DNA of 64,000 bases, taken from an uncultured Pelagimonas sp. GTDB taxonomy: Bacteria; Pseudomonadota; Alphaproteobacteria; Rhodobacterales; Rhodobacteraceae. Positions 26,814 to 36,056 of the stretch are shown here, one piece after another. The notes below the pieces were generated by a model that saw only the letters and a program-made list of their open reading frames with translations, ran no database searches and was not told where the DNA came from. The DNA lies in assembly GCF_947498515.1 (NCBI RefSeq), contig NZ_CANMKO010000006.1:1-64000 (forward strand), given 5' to 3'. A program made the position numbers and the translations under genes. How positions within the stretch are numbered: the stretch's first letter is position 1; the number at the start of each line of letters is the position of its first letter.

Positions 26814-27398
26814 TTACCCCTTGTCACCCACCGCAGCGCGCCAATGGCGTCGGCAAAGGCTAACGTAGGTTTCATTGCCGCCGATTTGCACCTGTTCACC
26901 ATCTACCAACGCCCTGCCCTGATCGTCTTGTCGGATGACCATAGTCGCCTTGCGTCCGCAATGGCAAATGGTGCGCACCTCGCGCATTTCATCGGCCAAG
27001 GCCAAGAGAGCGGCGGAACCGGGGAACAGCTCGCCCCGGAAATCGACCCGCAGCCCATAGGCCATCACCGGCACATCCAAATCATCGACCACACGCGCCA
27101 ATTGCCAGACTTGGTCGCGGGTCAGAAACTGGGCTTCGTCCACAAAAACGCAGGCCACGGGCCCTTGATCGAGACGTGTTTTGATTTTGGAAAACAGGTC
27201 GGCCTTGCTGTCAAACAAATCAGCCTCGCGTGACAGACCAATCCGCGAGCCAATTTTGCCCGCGCCCGCACGATCATCAAAAGAGGCGGTCAACAGATAG
27301 GTCTGCATCCCGCGTTCATTGTAGTTGTGCGCGGCTTGCAACAGCAAAGTCGATTTGCCGGCGTTCATGGTGGAGTATTGAAAGTGCAGTTTGGCCAT
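26814..27398 (-). CDS. tdk: Thymidine kinase
   Basis: 194-residue type II thymidine kinase: Walker A NAGKST in FQYSTMNAGKSTLLLQ, VFVDEAQFLT (Walker B and catalytic Glu), zinc-binding Cys pairs in CHCGRKA and LCRRHW, and the lasso with YVSLC. It salvages thymidine to dTMP. It is divergent from the locus at 27730. Confidence 0.96.
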   Translation of the reverse strand: MAKLHFQYSTMNAGKSTLLLQAAHNYNERGMQTYLLTASFDDRAGAGKIGSRIGLSREADLFDSKADLFSKIKTRLDQGPVACVFVDEAQFLTRDQVWQLARVVDDLDVPVMAYGLRVDFRGELFPGSAALLALADEMREVRTICHCGRKATMVIRQDDQGRALVDGEQVQIGGNETYVSLCRRHWRAAVGDKG

Positions 27399-27729
27399 GG
27401 CGCATCATGTGCCGCAACTGGGCAAAATGGGCAAGGTGAGAGCCGGAAAAAACCTATTCGCTCAGGTCAGGATCCTGGGGAGTATCCCCCGGGGGTCACG
27501 GGACCCTGAACCTGAGCAAACTGGGTAAATGAGAAGGGGCGGATAACCAAAGCACCCCCAGAGACCATTCAAAGCCTTCCCTTCTCGTCACCAAATCCGG
27601 TCTGGGAACCGGAAACTCGTACACCCCAACACACGCAGGGACGTTTTCTACATGACATTTCTGGCAGATAGCGGTAATGGGAATGAAGTTTGAAAGTTCC
27701 CCGGGAGGTCCCGGGCACGAGGACAAGAC
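27399..27729. promoter_or_regulatory. Structured interval between tdk and the HTH protein gene
   Basis: 331 bases without a gene. A long imperfect hairpin spans 27460-27517: 27460-27475 pairs with 27501-27517 (15 pairs, one mismatch, one bulge), and the loop holds CCCCCGGGGG. A second hairpin CCCGGG-AGGT-CCCGGG (27700-27715) lies immediately before the Shine-Dalgarno GAGGA (27719-27723) of the downstream gene. Promoters of both divergent genes should be here but none is clear. Confidence 0.6.
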
Positions 27730-28188
27730 ATGGCATCTGTCGGGCGCTACCTGAAAAAACACATCGAAGCTCTGGTCAAGGACGTCGGCATCGAAGCCGC
27801 CTGTGAATTGACTGGCAAATCCAAAGCAACGCTTGGGCGCTACTATTCCGACTATCCGGAACATGAAGATCGTTACATGCCGGTAGATGCAGTGGCCGCT
27901 TTGGAAGAGGCCGCGTCCTACCCGCATGTTACGGCTGCTTTGGCGGAACTTAAGGGAATAACCCTGAACTTCGACGAGTCGCGGAGAAACTCTCAGAGCG
28001 AAGGCGGCGTGAACTCAGACGTCATCGCCCTCTCGCAGCGGTTCGGGATGTTGATGGCCGAATACCACCAATCCATCGAAGACGGCATTATTACCGCCAA
28101 CGAAGCCAAGCGATTGCTCAAAGAAACGCTCGCGATTCAAAAGGTGCTCATTGATATGAAGCTGCACCTTGAGGATGAACAGGCCTAA
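27730..28188 (+). CDS. Phage CII-like putative DNA-binding protein
   Basis: 152 residues. The N-terminal part (IEAACELTGKSKATLGRYYSD, about 21-41) reads as a helix-turn-helix like that of phage CII-type regulators; the C-terminal half is a long helix (SQRFGMLMAEYHQSIEDGI...LKETLAIQKVLIDMK), probably for oligomerisation. Solitary: no other phage gene is near. It converges with the next gene and shares its stop (CTAA). Role unknown; transcription factor is inference. Confidence 0.6.
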   Translation: MASVGRYLKKHIEALVKDVGIEAACELTGKSKATLGRYYSDYPEHEDRYMPVDAVAALEEAASYPHVTAALAELKGITLNFDESRRNSQSEGGVNSDVIALSQRFGMLMAEYHQSIEDGIITANEAKRLLKETLAIQKVLIDMKLHLEDEQA

Positions 28189-29033
28189 GGCAAATCCGAG
28201 AACGTTGAGCGTTTTTCGACGGCACCTATGAGAGCTTGTTTTTGAACCGGGTTGGCCTGTGCGACGCACAAATCCGCCACTTTGTGTAGGGCACGCTGCC
28301 GATCCGGACCTAGCCTGCTGTAGCGAGCTTCTTCCAATGCAAAAACGCGTCGCATCGTATTTAGGTGCGACCCAAACCCAGCCCTCGGCTTCACCTCCGT
28401 CATATGTGACGGAGCGCGGAACCGGCTGAAAAACCACCAGAAAACCGGATTATTGATCTCAATACCATATGACACCAATTTTAGGGAAATGTCGTGAATA
28501 CGATCGACGTCTTGGGGAAATGACAACGCGGCAAGGCCGAGTGCCTTGACGATGTTGCTATTGCTGTTGAACAAATAGGGCGTCATTTGGCGCGGATTGA
28601 GTTTCTCAACCTCTTGCAGCACGATCTCAGCCCACTGGTTGGAACGGCGTCCTCCCGACAGAATATCCAGGTTCATAGCGACGTTGAGATAGGAAAACAC
28701 CAGATGTGTCCGATCTTTGCGCAAGCCGTAGCCAACAGGCATCGACCTGACATTTGGCCAATGAAGCCACATTTTTTCGGCACGCTCTTTGGCGCGCGGC
28801 AAATCGACCTGTTCACAAATCTTATGGGCACCAGCGATCAACGCATAAAAGTGGTCAAAACTTGTAAGCGTTTCATCTTTTTCCAAGGCTTCGAGAACCA
28901 ATAGCTGTTCAGCGAGGTCCTTGGGTCGAATACCCTTTTTGTAGATGAAACGACGCGCCATTTCGCGACGATGGCGGCGCGTCATATTTGAGAACTCTGA
29001 TAAAACAGATCGTCCACTTTGGTCAGTATACAT
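28185..29033 (-). CDS. Unrecognised helical protein
   Basis: 282 residues, no signal peptide, no transmembrane segment, no motif I know. Predicted almost entirely helical, with basic N-terminus (RRHRREMARRFIYKKG) and Trp-rich patch (FWWFFSRFR, about residue 199). Its 3' end overlaps the HTH gene by 4 bases on the opposite strand (28185-28188), so the two stop codons share the bases CTA. The protein looks real because the frame is long and codon use resembles its neighbours. A TPR-like or sulfotransferase-like fold cannot be decided by eye. Confidence 0.6.
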   Translation of the reverse strand: MYTDQSGRSVLSEFSNMTRRHRREMARRFIYKKGIRPKDLAEQLLVLEALEKDETLTSFDHFYALIAGAHKICEQVDLPRAKERAEKMWLHWPNVRSMPVGYGLRKDRTHLVFSYLNVAMNLDILSGGRRSNQWAEIVLQEVEKLNPRQMTPYLFNSNSNIVKALGLAALSFPQDVDRIHDISLKLVSYGIEINNPVFWWFFSRFRAPSHMTEVKPRAGFGSHLNTMRRVFALEEARYSRLGPDRQRALHKVADLCVAQANPVQKQALIGAVEKRSTFSDLP

Positions 29034-29161
29034 GACTGTCTCACAGTTGAAAAATTTCTCTCAACATGGGAGCGACGAGAGACCTTTTCAACACCGACGA
29101 GATGACCAAGCGGCACCTTGCCGACACTTTTTGTCATGTGAGCAATTCATTGCTGAAAGCC

Positions 29162-30532
29162 CTAAACCAAGCGTCCCCAAAGATCGTATTCCCCGGCTTC
29201 GTCCACCTCTACGGACACAATTTGACCCGGCGCAAGATCACCTGCCCCTTCGTCGATGAACAGGTTGCCATCAATCTCAGGCGCGTCCGCCTTGGTGCGA
29301 CAAGTGGCAATGCCATCTTCGTCAACGTCATCCACGATCACATCCATAACCTTGCCCACCTTGGCGGCCAGCTTGGCTTCGGAAATCGCCTGTGCCTTTT
29401 CCATGAACCGGTCCCAGCGCTCTTGCTTGACCTCATCTGGCACATGATCGGGCAAGTCGTTTGAGCGCGCACCGTCGACGTTTTCATATTGAAAACAGCC
29501 GACACGGTCCAATTGTGCTTCGTCCATCCAATCCAAAAGAGTTTGGAATTCGGCCTCGGTTTCCCCCGGATAGCCAACGATAAACGTACTGCGCAGCGTA
29601 ATGTCGGGGCAAATGCCGCGCCATTCCGCGATCCGGTCCAAGGTGCGTTCCGCCGCCGCCGGACGCGCCATGCGTTTGAGCGTATCAGGGTGCGCATGTT
29701 GGAATGGCACATCCAAATAGGGCAGGATCAAGCCATCCGCCATCAGCGGGATCAGCTCGCGCACATGCGGGTAAGGATAGATATAATGCAGGCGCACCCA
29801 CGCACCGAGGCTACCAAGGTCACGTGCAAGACGGGTAATGTGTTTTTCGGCGCCCCGCTCTGCATCCTTCCAATCAACCCCATAGGCCGAGGTATCTTGG
29901 CTAATCACCAAAAGCTCCTGCACACCTGCCTCAACAAGCTTTTCGGCTTCGCGCAGCACCGCCTTGTGGGGTCGTGATTGCAGCTTGCCGCGCATATCGG
30001 GGATGATGCAGAACTTGCACTTGTGATTGCAGCCCTCAGAAATCTTCAGATAGCTGAAATGGCGCGGGGTTAGGCTGATGCCACGGGCGGGCAATAGATC
30101 AATAAACGGATCGGGCGACGGCGGCACAACCCCATGCACCGCATCCAATACCTGTTCGTATTGGTGCGGGCCGGTGACCGCCATAACCTTGGGATGCACG
30201 CCGGTGATATATTCCGGGTCCGCGCCAAGACAGCCGGTCACGATGACCTTGCCGTTTTCCTGCAAAGCCTCACCAATCGCCTCAAGGCTTTCGGCCTTGG
30301 CGCTATCAAGGAACCCGCAGGTGTTCACAATCACCGCATCCGCGCCACTATAGTCGGGCGAAATCCCGTACCCTTCGGCACGCAGCCGGGTCAGGATGCG
30401 TTCGCTATCGACCAAGGCTTTGGGGCAACCAAGCGATACCATGCCAACAGTCGGCTGGCCATCGCGGCGCGTGTCACCAAATTGCGCACGCGGCGCAAGA
30501 TCGGGGCGGATATCTGGGGGATTCTGAACCAT
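29162..30532 (-). CDS. rimO: Ribosomal protein S12 methylthiotransferase RimO
   Basis: 456-residue radical-SAM enzyme that methylthiolates Asp88 of S12. N-terminal UPF0004 domain with cysteines in [15 protein letters not shown] and GCLGAD for one iron-sulfur cluster; radical-SAM motif CNHKCKFC for the other; C-terminal TRAM domain (about 385-456). [15 protein letters not shown] and SYLKISEGC separate RimO from MiaB and MtaB. Confidence 0.96.
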   Translation of the reverse strand: MVQNPPDIRPDLAPRAQFGDTRRDGQPTVGMVSLGCPKALVDSERILTRLRAEGYGISPDYSGADAVIVNTCGFLDSAKAESLEAIGEALQENGKVIVTGCLGADPEYITGVHPKVMAVTGPHQYEQVLDAVHGVVPPSPDPFIDLLPARGISLTPRHFSYLKISEGCNHKCKFCIIPDMRGKLQSRPHKAVLREAEKLVEAGVQELLVISQDTSAYGVDWKDAERGAEKHITRLARDLGSLGAWVRLHYIYPYPHVRELIPLMADGLILPYLDVPFQHAHPDTLKRMARPAAAERTLDRIAEWRGICPDITLRSTFIVGYPGETEAEFQTLLDWMDEAQLDRVGCFQYENVDGARSNDLPDHVPDEVKQERWDRFMEKAQAISEAKLAAKVGKVMDVIVDDVDEDGIATCRTKADAPEIDGNLFIDEGAGDLAPGQIVSVEVDEAGEYDLWGRLV

Positions 30533-30574
30533 GCGGGCGTATAGCCTGCCCCCGGCCTTGTGGGAAGGGGGTCG

Positions 30575-31171
30575 TCAGGATTGCGCCCAGCGCCAAAGAA
30601 AGATGCCCACTAGGAGGAGCAGAACACTGCCCATCACACGGCACATCATTGTCATGTAGGCGGGGTTGCGCAAAAGGCGCTGCATCTGCGCACCAAACAC
30701 CGCCCAAACGCCAACCCCGATGAAACACAAAACGCTCCACACCGCGATCACCAAGACAAGGTCGAGTGATCCGGGCCGCAGATTGAACAATGAGAGCGCC
30801 GCAAGGATCGCGCCCCACGCTTTTGGGTTTAACCATTGCAACAACGCGCCCTGCGCAAAGGTCGGGATCGGTTGTTTCTGGGATGTGCCCAAGGCGTTTG
30901 GCCGAAAAAGCGGCATCGCAATATAAACGATCAACCCGGCCCCGATCCAGGTCATCACATCCAAGATCACCCCACCTGTCTCTGGTAATTCCGCCATTCC
31001 AACACCAATGACCGCCAACAACGCAGCAAACCCAAACGTGGCCCCAGTCACAAAGCCTAGCGTCGGGCGGACACCATTTTGCAAGCCCGAGGCAAGGGTG
31101 ATGATATTCACCGGTCCGGGCAAGAACGACATGGTAAACGCAAAGAAAGCGATGGGTAGCAGTGATGGCAT
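30575..31171 (-). CDS. LysE/RhtB family translocator
   Basis: 198-residue inner-membrane exporter with about six helices and the family start FTMSFLPGPVNIITLASGLQNG. Exports amino acids or derivatives; substrate not deducible. It is divergent from a LysR regulator with 93 bases between, in which the inverted arms AGGTCC (31175-31180) and GGACCT (31208-31213) might be the regulator's site. Confidence 0.9.
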   Translation of the reverse strand: MPSLLPIAFFAFTMSFLPGPVNIITLASGLQNGVRPTLGFVTGATFGFAALLAVIGVGMAELPETGGVILDVMTWIGAGLIVYIAMPLFRPNALGTSQKQPIPTFAQGALLQWLNPKAWGAILAALSLFNLRPGSLDLVLVIAVWSVLCFIGVGVWAVFGAQMQRLLRNPAYMTMMCRVMGSVLLLLVGIFLWRWAQS

Positions 31172-31264
31172 GGAAGGTCCTCGGTTAACCTAACCAACCT
31201 ATTGCTGGGACCTCTTGTACAAAATATAGTAACAATTGAACGCACTGATCAAAAAATTATAGCA

Positions 31265-32158
31265 ATGAGCATCGAACATCTCAAATCTCTCGGAATCTTT
31301 GCCGAGGTCGCGCAACAAGGCTCCTTTCGCGGAGCGGCGCGCGCTTTGGGCATGACACCGGCTGCGGTCACCTACCATGTCCAACTGCTTGAACAGGCCG
31401 TTGGCGGCCCGCTGATCTATCGCTCGACTCGCAAACTGACCCTGACCGAAACCGGTGAACGTTTGCGCGACGCAGCAAGTAACATGCGCCACCTAGCCGA
31501 AGCCGGGTTGGAAGAGGCGCTCAACGGCGATGGGACATTGCGGGGTCGATTTCGCATTGCGCTGACTGTTTCGCTGTTGCGATCTCCGGTCTCAAACGCA
31601 TTGGCACAATTCCAACGTGATCACCCAAATGTGGACTTGGATCTGTGCTACTCCGACACCGCACATGACTTGATTGCAGATCAAATCGATCTGGCATTGC
31701 GGGCTGGGGTCTTGCAAGATTCGTCGTTGAAATGCACCCACGTCTGGGAAATGCCTCGCATATTAGTGGCCGCCCCAAGGTTTTTAGCCGAGCATGGCAA
31801 GATCGAAACCCTCGACGATCTAGCCCAAGTGCCTTGGATCAAGCACAGCCATCTTGGCACTCGTCGACGGCTCACCCATATCTCCGGCACATCTCAAGAC
31901 ATTGAACAGGACGGCAACCTCAGTGTCGACAACATCGAAGCCATGGTTGATTTGGCGACACATGGTATGGCCGTGGCCTCACCGCCCCGTCATTATGTGG
32001 CGACCCAAATTGCGGATGGCTCGCTTGTTGAAATCTTGCCCGACTGGTCCCTGCCCGCCATTCCCGTTCACGCTATTTGGCCCGGGTCCAAAGTCGAAAA
32101 ACCAACGACCAAGGCCTTTCTGGCGATGCTGTCGCACCATACCAAGGCGCAGAAATGA
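31265..32158 (+). CDS. LysR-family regulator beside the LysE exporter
   Basis: 297 residues: N-terminal winged helix-turn-helix (SFRGAARALGMTPAAVTYHVQLLEQAVG, about 19-46), then a periplasmic-binding-like effector domain. The ATG at 31265 is the family start; an upstream in-frame start at 31202 would add residues not typical of LysR. Divergent arrangement implies control of the LysE gene. It ends at a terminator shared with gcrA. Confidence 0.9.
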   Translation: MSIEHLKSLGIFAEVAQQGSFRGAARALGMTPAAVTYHVQLLEQAVGGPLIYRSTRKLTLTETGERLRDAASNMRHLAEAGLEEALNGDGTLRGRFRIALTVSLLRSPVSNALAQFQRDHPNVDLDLCYSDTAHDLIADQIDLALRAGVLQDSSLKCTHVWEMPRILVAAPRFLAEHGKIETLDDLAQVPWIKHSHLGTRRRLTHISGTSQDIEQDGNLSVDNIEAMVDLATHGMAVASPPRHYVATQIADGSLVEILPDWSLPAIPVHAIWPGSKVEKPTTKAFLAMLSHHTKAQK

Positions 32159-32185
32159 AAACGCCCTGCCGATGTCGGCAGGGCG
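32158..32185 (-). terminator. Terminator of gcrA, convergent with LysR
   Basis: CGCCCTGCCGA (32162-32172), loop TG, TCGGCAGGGCG (32175-32185): a perfect 11-bp stem. On the reverse strand it is followed by TTTTC, fitting termination of gcrA; on the forward strand the tail is weak. Confidence 0.85.
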
Positions 32186-32210
32186 CTGTTCATGAGTTTT
32201 CTAAACAGGC

Positions 32211-32813
32211 TTAGCGACGGCGGTCGCGGCGCGAGCTCATAGGCTGGAAGGCGACGCCAACATGGGCTTCGCAATAGGGTTTGCCCTGTTGAACAGGCAG
32301 ACCGCAGAACCAGAAATCATCGGTCGCAGGGTCGCCAACCGGCCATTTGCAGGTCCGCTCAGTCAATTCCATCAACGTCAGCTTCTTGGCCTTCTTTTCA
32401 ACTTCGCTCACACGGGCCAAGGCCTCGGGCGAGATTTCGTTGGCCGAAGGTTGCGGTGGCAACGGCTGACCGGCTGGAATGATCTGTTTTCGCGCGGGCA
32501 AAACAGCCGGGGTTGTCGCCGCAGGTGCCGCCGCCGCTGGCTTGGGCTCTAGTGCGGGCTTTGGCTTGGGGGCCGCTTCGGCCGCCTTGGGCTTGGGCGC
32601 TGGCTTGGGCTTGACCTCTGTCTTCGCCTTGGCTTTGGCCTTGGCATCGGCTGATCCACCGGAACCGGCGCGGTTCGATAGGCCCAGACGGTGCACCTTG
32701 CCGATCACGGCATTTCGGGTCACCCCGCCGAGTTCTTTGGCAATCTGACTAGCGGATTGGCCTTCGCCCCACATCTTTTTGAGCGTCTCGACGCGTTCAT
32801 CGGTCCAGGACAT
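32211..32813 (-). CDS. gcrA: Cell cycle regulator GcrA
   Basis: 200-residue sigma70-associated activator of methylated GANTC promoters. N-terminal DNA-binding domain MSWTDERVETLKKMWGEGQSASQIA, a long Ala/Lys/Pro-rich linker (about 62-120), and a C-terminal sigma-binding part with CKWPVGDP and FCGLPVQQGKPYC. It starts at the ATG at 32813; an upstream frame extension is not typical. The low-complexity linker is longer and more repetitive than the minimal Caulobacter protein. Confidence 0.95.
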   Translation of the reverse strand: MSWTDERVETLKKMWGEGQSASQIAKELGGVTRNAVIGKVHRLGLSNRAGSGGSADAKAKAKAKTEVKPKPAPKPKAAEAAPKPKPALEPKPAAAAPAATTPAVLPARKQIIPAGQPLPPQPSANEISPEALARVSEVEKKAKKLTLMELTERTCKWPVGDPATDDFWFCGLPVQQGKPYCEAHVGVAFQPMSSRRDRRR

Positions 32814-32928
32814 CGTGTATTCCCACTGAAAAAGCGGCCCCCTAGGGACCGCCTGTCGTTTCTGAGTTGGCCCTATTCTAATCATTGCGAAACAAGATAC
32901 AAGACGGGCAAGGAAACGAGGGGCACCA

Positions 32929-33750
32929 ATGTCACAGACGAATCTACAAAATCCGAGCTTTCACCCCGGTGATCGACGCTTTGGCGCGGTAAATTGGCTG
33001 GGTCTCAAGACACTGGCTCTGCGCGAAATCCTGCGATTCTTAAATGTTTGGACCCAAACCTTGTTGGCACCCTTGGTAACGGCGGGCCTGTTCATGTTGA
33101 TTTTCACCATCGCCATCGGGTCAAAACGTGGCGATGTGATGGGGGTTGATTTCGCCACCTTTATCGCTCCGGGCATCTTGATGATGACGGTGATCCAAAA
33201 CGCCTTTGCCAACACGTCAAGTTCGCTGGTGATTTCAAAGGTCCAAGGCAATATCGTCGACACCTTGATGCCGCCTCTGTCAGCTTTCGAACTGGTGGTC
33301 GGCTATATGGCGGGCGGGGTTGTGCGTGGTGTTATCGTCGCTTTGGCGATCGGTACGGCCCAGTGGTTGGTCTTGGGCATTGTTCCCGCCCACCCGTTGG
33401 TGGCGCTGTGCTTTGTCATTCTGGGGGCTGCGTTCTTGTCGGCCTTAGGCATTTTGGCCGGGATCATCGCCAATAAGTTCGACCAAATGGCCGCCATCAC
33501 CAACTTTGTCGTCACGCCCTTGGCCTTCTTGTCCGGCACCTTTTATTCCGTCGAAGCATTGCCGCCGATTCTGTATCAAATCACCCATCTCAATCCGGTG
33601 TTTTACCTGATTGATGGGGCTCGTTGGGGTGTGATTGGCGTCTCTGACAGCAATCCGGCCTTTGGCTTTGCCGTAGCACTTGCGGCGACTTTGGCGATCT
33701 GCGGGCTGGCTTGGTATTGGTTCAAAAGCGGTTATCGCCTCAAAGCGTAA
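32929..33750 (+). CDS. ABC-2 type transporter permease
   Basis: 273-residue ABC-2 membrane protein with six helices; VTPLAFLSGTFYSVEALP in the fifth region is the family signature. No ATP-binding partner gene is adjacent, so the ATPase must be elsewhere. It overlaps the convergent LysR gene by 11 bases at the 3' end and is divergent from gcrA. Substrate (drug, lipid or polysaccharide) unknown. Confidence 0.9.
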   Translation: MSQTNLQNPSFHPGDRRFGAVNWLGLKTLALREILRFLNVWTQTLLAPLVTAGLFMLIFTIAIGSKRGDVMGVDFATFIAPGILMMTVIQNAFANTSSSLVISKVQGNIVDTLMPPLSAFELVVGYMAGGVVRGVIVALAIGTAQWLVLGIVPAHPLVALCFVILGAAFLSALGILAGIIANKFDQMAAITNFVVTPLAFLSGTFYSVEALPPILYQITHLNPVFYLIDGARWGVIGVSDSNPAFGFAVALAATLAICGLAWYWFKSGYRLKA

Positions 33751-34624
33751 AACGGGTCGCGCTGGCGGTTTGCAACCAATCCCGGAACGCGACCAAGGCG
33801 GGATAGTCCCCGCCGCGTTCCGGCCAGATCAGGAAGTAAGCACCGATGCTAACCGGCCGGGCTTGGGGCAGTTCGATCAAGGAACCCGCCTGAATCTCTT
33901 GCGCCACAAGATAGTCCGGCATCAAAGCGACACCCAATCCGGCCTGCGCCGCCCGTAACATCGTGCCAAATTGATCAACCACCATCGCCGGTTTGCCCGG
34001 CTGCGGCAGATTGTGCGCCGCAAACCAATCCGCCCAAGCGTTGGGGCGGGTTTCTAATTGCAAACGCGGCAAATCTGTCACTGCGCCCTGCGCCAAAAGC
34101 TCTGGCGCGGCAACGGCCAGCATCTGTTCATCCCACAGCTTCAATTGCCCGGTCCGCGGCCAGTTGCCCTGACCATGGACAATGGCAGCGTGAAAGCTTT
34201 CATCCGCGAAATCAAAAGCCACCAGTCGCGTCGACATGTTCAAGGTGATCCCCGGATGCGCCGATAGAAACCCCGGCAGCCGTGGAGCCAGCCAATGGGT
34301 GCCAAAGCTTGGCAAACTCGCGAGGTTGAGCGCCCCGCCGTCAGGATTGGATTGAAGCGCAATTGTTGCGGTTTGGATTTGAGCCAAGGCAGCGCGGATA
34401 TCGCGGGCATAAGACGCGCCTTGCGCCGTGAGGTGCAACCGCTTGCGGTCACGCTCAAACAACACCCCGCCGACCTGCGCCTCAAGCTTTTGGATCTGCC
34501 GGGACACGGCGCTTTGGGTTAGGTCCAACTCCCGCGCTGCGTCCGTCACCGATCCGTGACGCGCCACCGCTTCGAAGGCGGTTAAGTAAGCCAAAGGCGG
34601 TGTGAAGCGTCGTGATGTGGCCAT
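33740..34624 (-). CDS. LysR regulator (GcvA-like), probable regulator of gcdH
   Basis: 294 residues: HTH in SVTDAARELDLTQSAVSRQIQKLEA near the N-terminus, then a substrate-binding domain. The start at 34624 (MATSRRFTPPLAYLTAFEA) sits six bases after GGGGA; an alternative ATG at 34636 is also in frame. It is divergent from gcdH, and such pairs often form a GcdR-type regulatory unit for glutaryl-CoA oxidation. Its 3' end overlaps the ABC-2 permease gene. Confidence 0.88.
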   Translation of the reverse strand: MATSRRFTPPLAYLTAFEAVARHGSVTDAARELDLTQSAVSRQIQKLEAQVGGVLFERDRKRLHLTAQGASYARDIRAALAQIQTATIALQSNPDGGALNLASLPSFGTHWLAPRLPGFLSAHPGITLNMSTRLVAFDFADESFHAAIVHGQGNWPRTGQLKLWDEQMLAVAAPELLAQGAVTDLPRLQLETRPNAWADWFAAHNLPQPGKPAMVVDQFGTMLRAAQAGLGVALMPDYLVAQEIQAGSLIELPQARPVSIGAYFLIWPERGGDYPALVAFRDWLQTASATRFTL

Positions 34625-34724
34625 TTCATTCCCCATTGGAATGTTTTCATGCCGGAAATTTGCTTTGCGGGCAAGGTTCTTGCCCTTATGTCATGATGAA
34701 ACCCCGTCTTGAAAGGCTTTGCCC

Positions 34725-35939
34725 ATGTCATCGCATCTGTCCCCTCAGTCCCAACCCAGCTTGTCCAGCTTTTCTTGGGAAGACCCGTTTTTGCTGGAAA
34801 ACCAGCTGAATGAAGACGAACGCATGATCCGCGACAGCGCCAAGGCCTATGCGCAAGACAAGCTGATGTCGCGTGTGACCGATGCCTTTGCCAATGAACA
34901 AACCGACCCGGATATTTTCCGCGAGATGGGTGAGATGGGCCTGCTTGGCACCACAATCCCCGAAGAATACGGTGGGCTTGGCGCGGGCTATGTGACCTAT
35001 GGGCTCGTTGCGCGTGAGGTTGAGCGCGTGGATAGTGGCTATCGCTCGATGATGTCGGTTCAGTCCTCTTTGGTGATGTATCCAATCTATGCCTACGGCA
35101 CCGCCGAACAGCGCCAGAAGTACCTGCCAAAACTGGCAAGCGGCGAATACATCGGCTGTTTCGGCCTAACCGAACCCGACGCGGGGAGCGATCCAGGCAG
35201 CCTTAAAACCACCGCCAAAAAGGTTGATGGCGGCTATGTGTTGAATGGCTCCAAAATGTGGATTTCCAACGCGCCGATCGCCGATGTCTTTGTCGTCTGG
35301 GCCAAATCAGGAGCGCATGATGGCAAGATCAAAGGTTTTGTTCTTGAGAAGGGAACCAAGGGCCTTAGCGCGCCCAAGATTGAAGGCAAACAGAGCCTGC
35401 GCGCCTCGATCACCGGTGAAATTGTCATGGACAATGTTGAAGTCGGCGAGGACGCTTTGTTGCCCAATGTGTCCGGTCTGAAGGGGCCGTTTGGTTGCTT
35501 GAACCGCGCGCGCTACGGCATCAGCTGGGGCGCGATGGGTGCCGCTGAGGCCTGTTGGCACGCCGCTCTGCAATATGGGTTGGATCGCAAGCAGTTTGGC
35601 AAACCATTGGCGCAGACTCAGCTGTTTCAATTGAAGCTGGCGAATATGCAGACCGAGATTGCATTGGGCCTGCAGGCCTCTTTGCGCGTCGGGCGTTTGA
35701 TGGACGAGGCCCAAGCCGCGCCAGAGATGATTTCGATCATCAAGCGCAACAACTGTGGCAAAGCCCTAGAAATCGCCCGCCATGCCCGCGACATGCACGG
35801 TGGCAATGGCATCAGTCAAGATTTCCACGTTATCCGTCACATGGTGAACCTCGAAACCGTGAACACCTATGAAGGCACACATGACGTTCACGCGTTGATC
35901 TTGGGGCGGGCGCAAACCGGATTGCAGGCGTTTTTCTAA
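34725..35939 (+). CDS. gcdH: Glutaryl-CoA dehydrogenase
   Basis: 404-residue flavoenzyme oxidising and decarboxylating glutaryl-CoA to crotonyl-CoA in lysine and tryptophan breakdown; electrons go to ETF (etfBA at 10.6 kb). Signatures: [33 protein letters not shown], and catalytic Glu383 in [17 protein letters not shown], where the [12 protein letters not shown] form marks GCDH within the acyl-CoA dehydrogenase family. The ATG at 34725 follows GAAAGG. A GC-rich dispersed repeat follows. Confidence 0.95.
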   Translation: MSSHLSPQSQPSLSSFSWEDPFLLENQLNEDERMIRDSAKAYAQDKLMSRVTDAFANEQTDPDIFREMGEMGLLGTTIPEEYGGLGAGYVTYGLVAREVERVDSGYRSMMSVQSSLVMYPIYAYGTAEQRQKYLPKLASGEYIGCFGLTEPDAGSDPGSLKTTAKKVDGGYVLNGSKMWISNAPIADVFVVWAKSGAHDGKIKGFVLEKGTKGLSAPKIEGKQSLRASITGEIVMDNVEVGEDALLPNVSGLKGPFGCLNRARYGISWGAMGAAEACWHAALQYGLDRKQFGKPLAQTQLFQLKLANMQTEIALGLQASLRVGRLMDEAQAAPEMISIIKRNNCGKALEIARHARDMHGGNGISQDFHVIRHMVNLETVNTYEGTHDVHALILGRAQTGLQAFF

Positions 35940-35970
35940 TTCGCTACGCGACATTTTTGGAAAAAGTCGA

Positions 35971-36039
35971 GGGGGCGGTCTGCCCCCTCTTGGCCTAGCG
36001 GCCAATTCACCCCCGAGGATATTTCGGGAAAGAAGAAAC
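35971..36039. repeat. GC-rich interspersed element, copy B
   Basis: Hairpin GGGGGC-GGTCT-GCCCCC (35971-35987), hairpin TTGGCC-TAGC-GGCCAA (35990-36005), then CCCCCGAGGATATTTCGGG and AAAGAAGAAAC. Copy A at 23150-23226 has the same order and a closely matching CCCCCG...GGATA..TTTCGG..AAAGAAGAA tail. Confidence 0.72.
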
Positions 36040-36056
36040 ATGGCCGCCTTGTTGGG

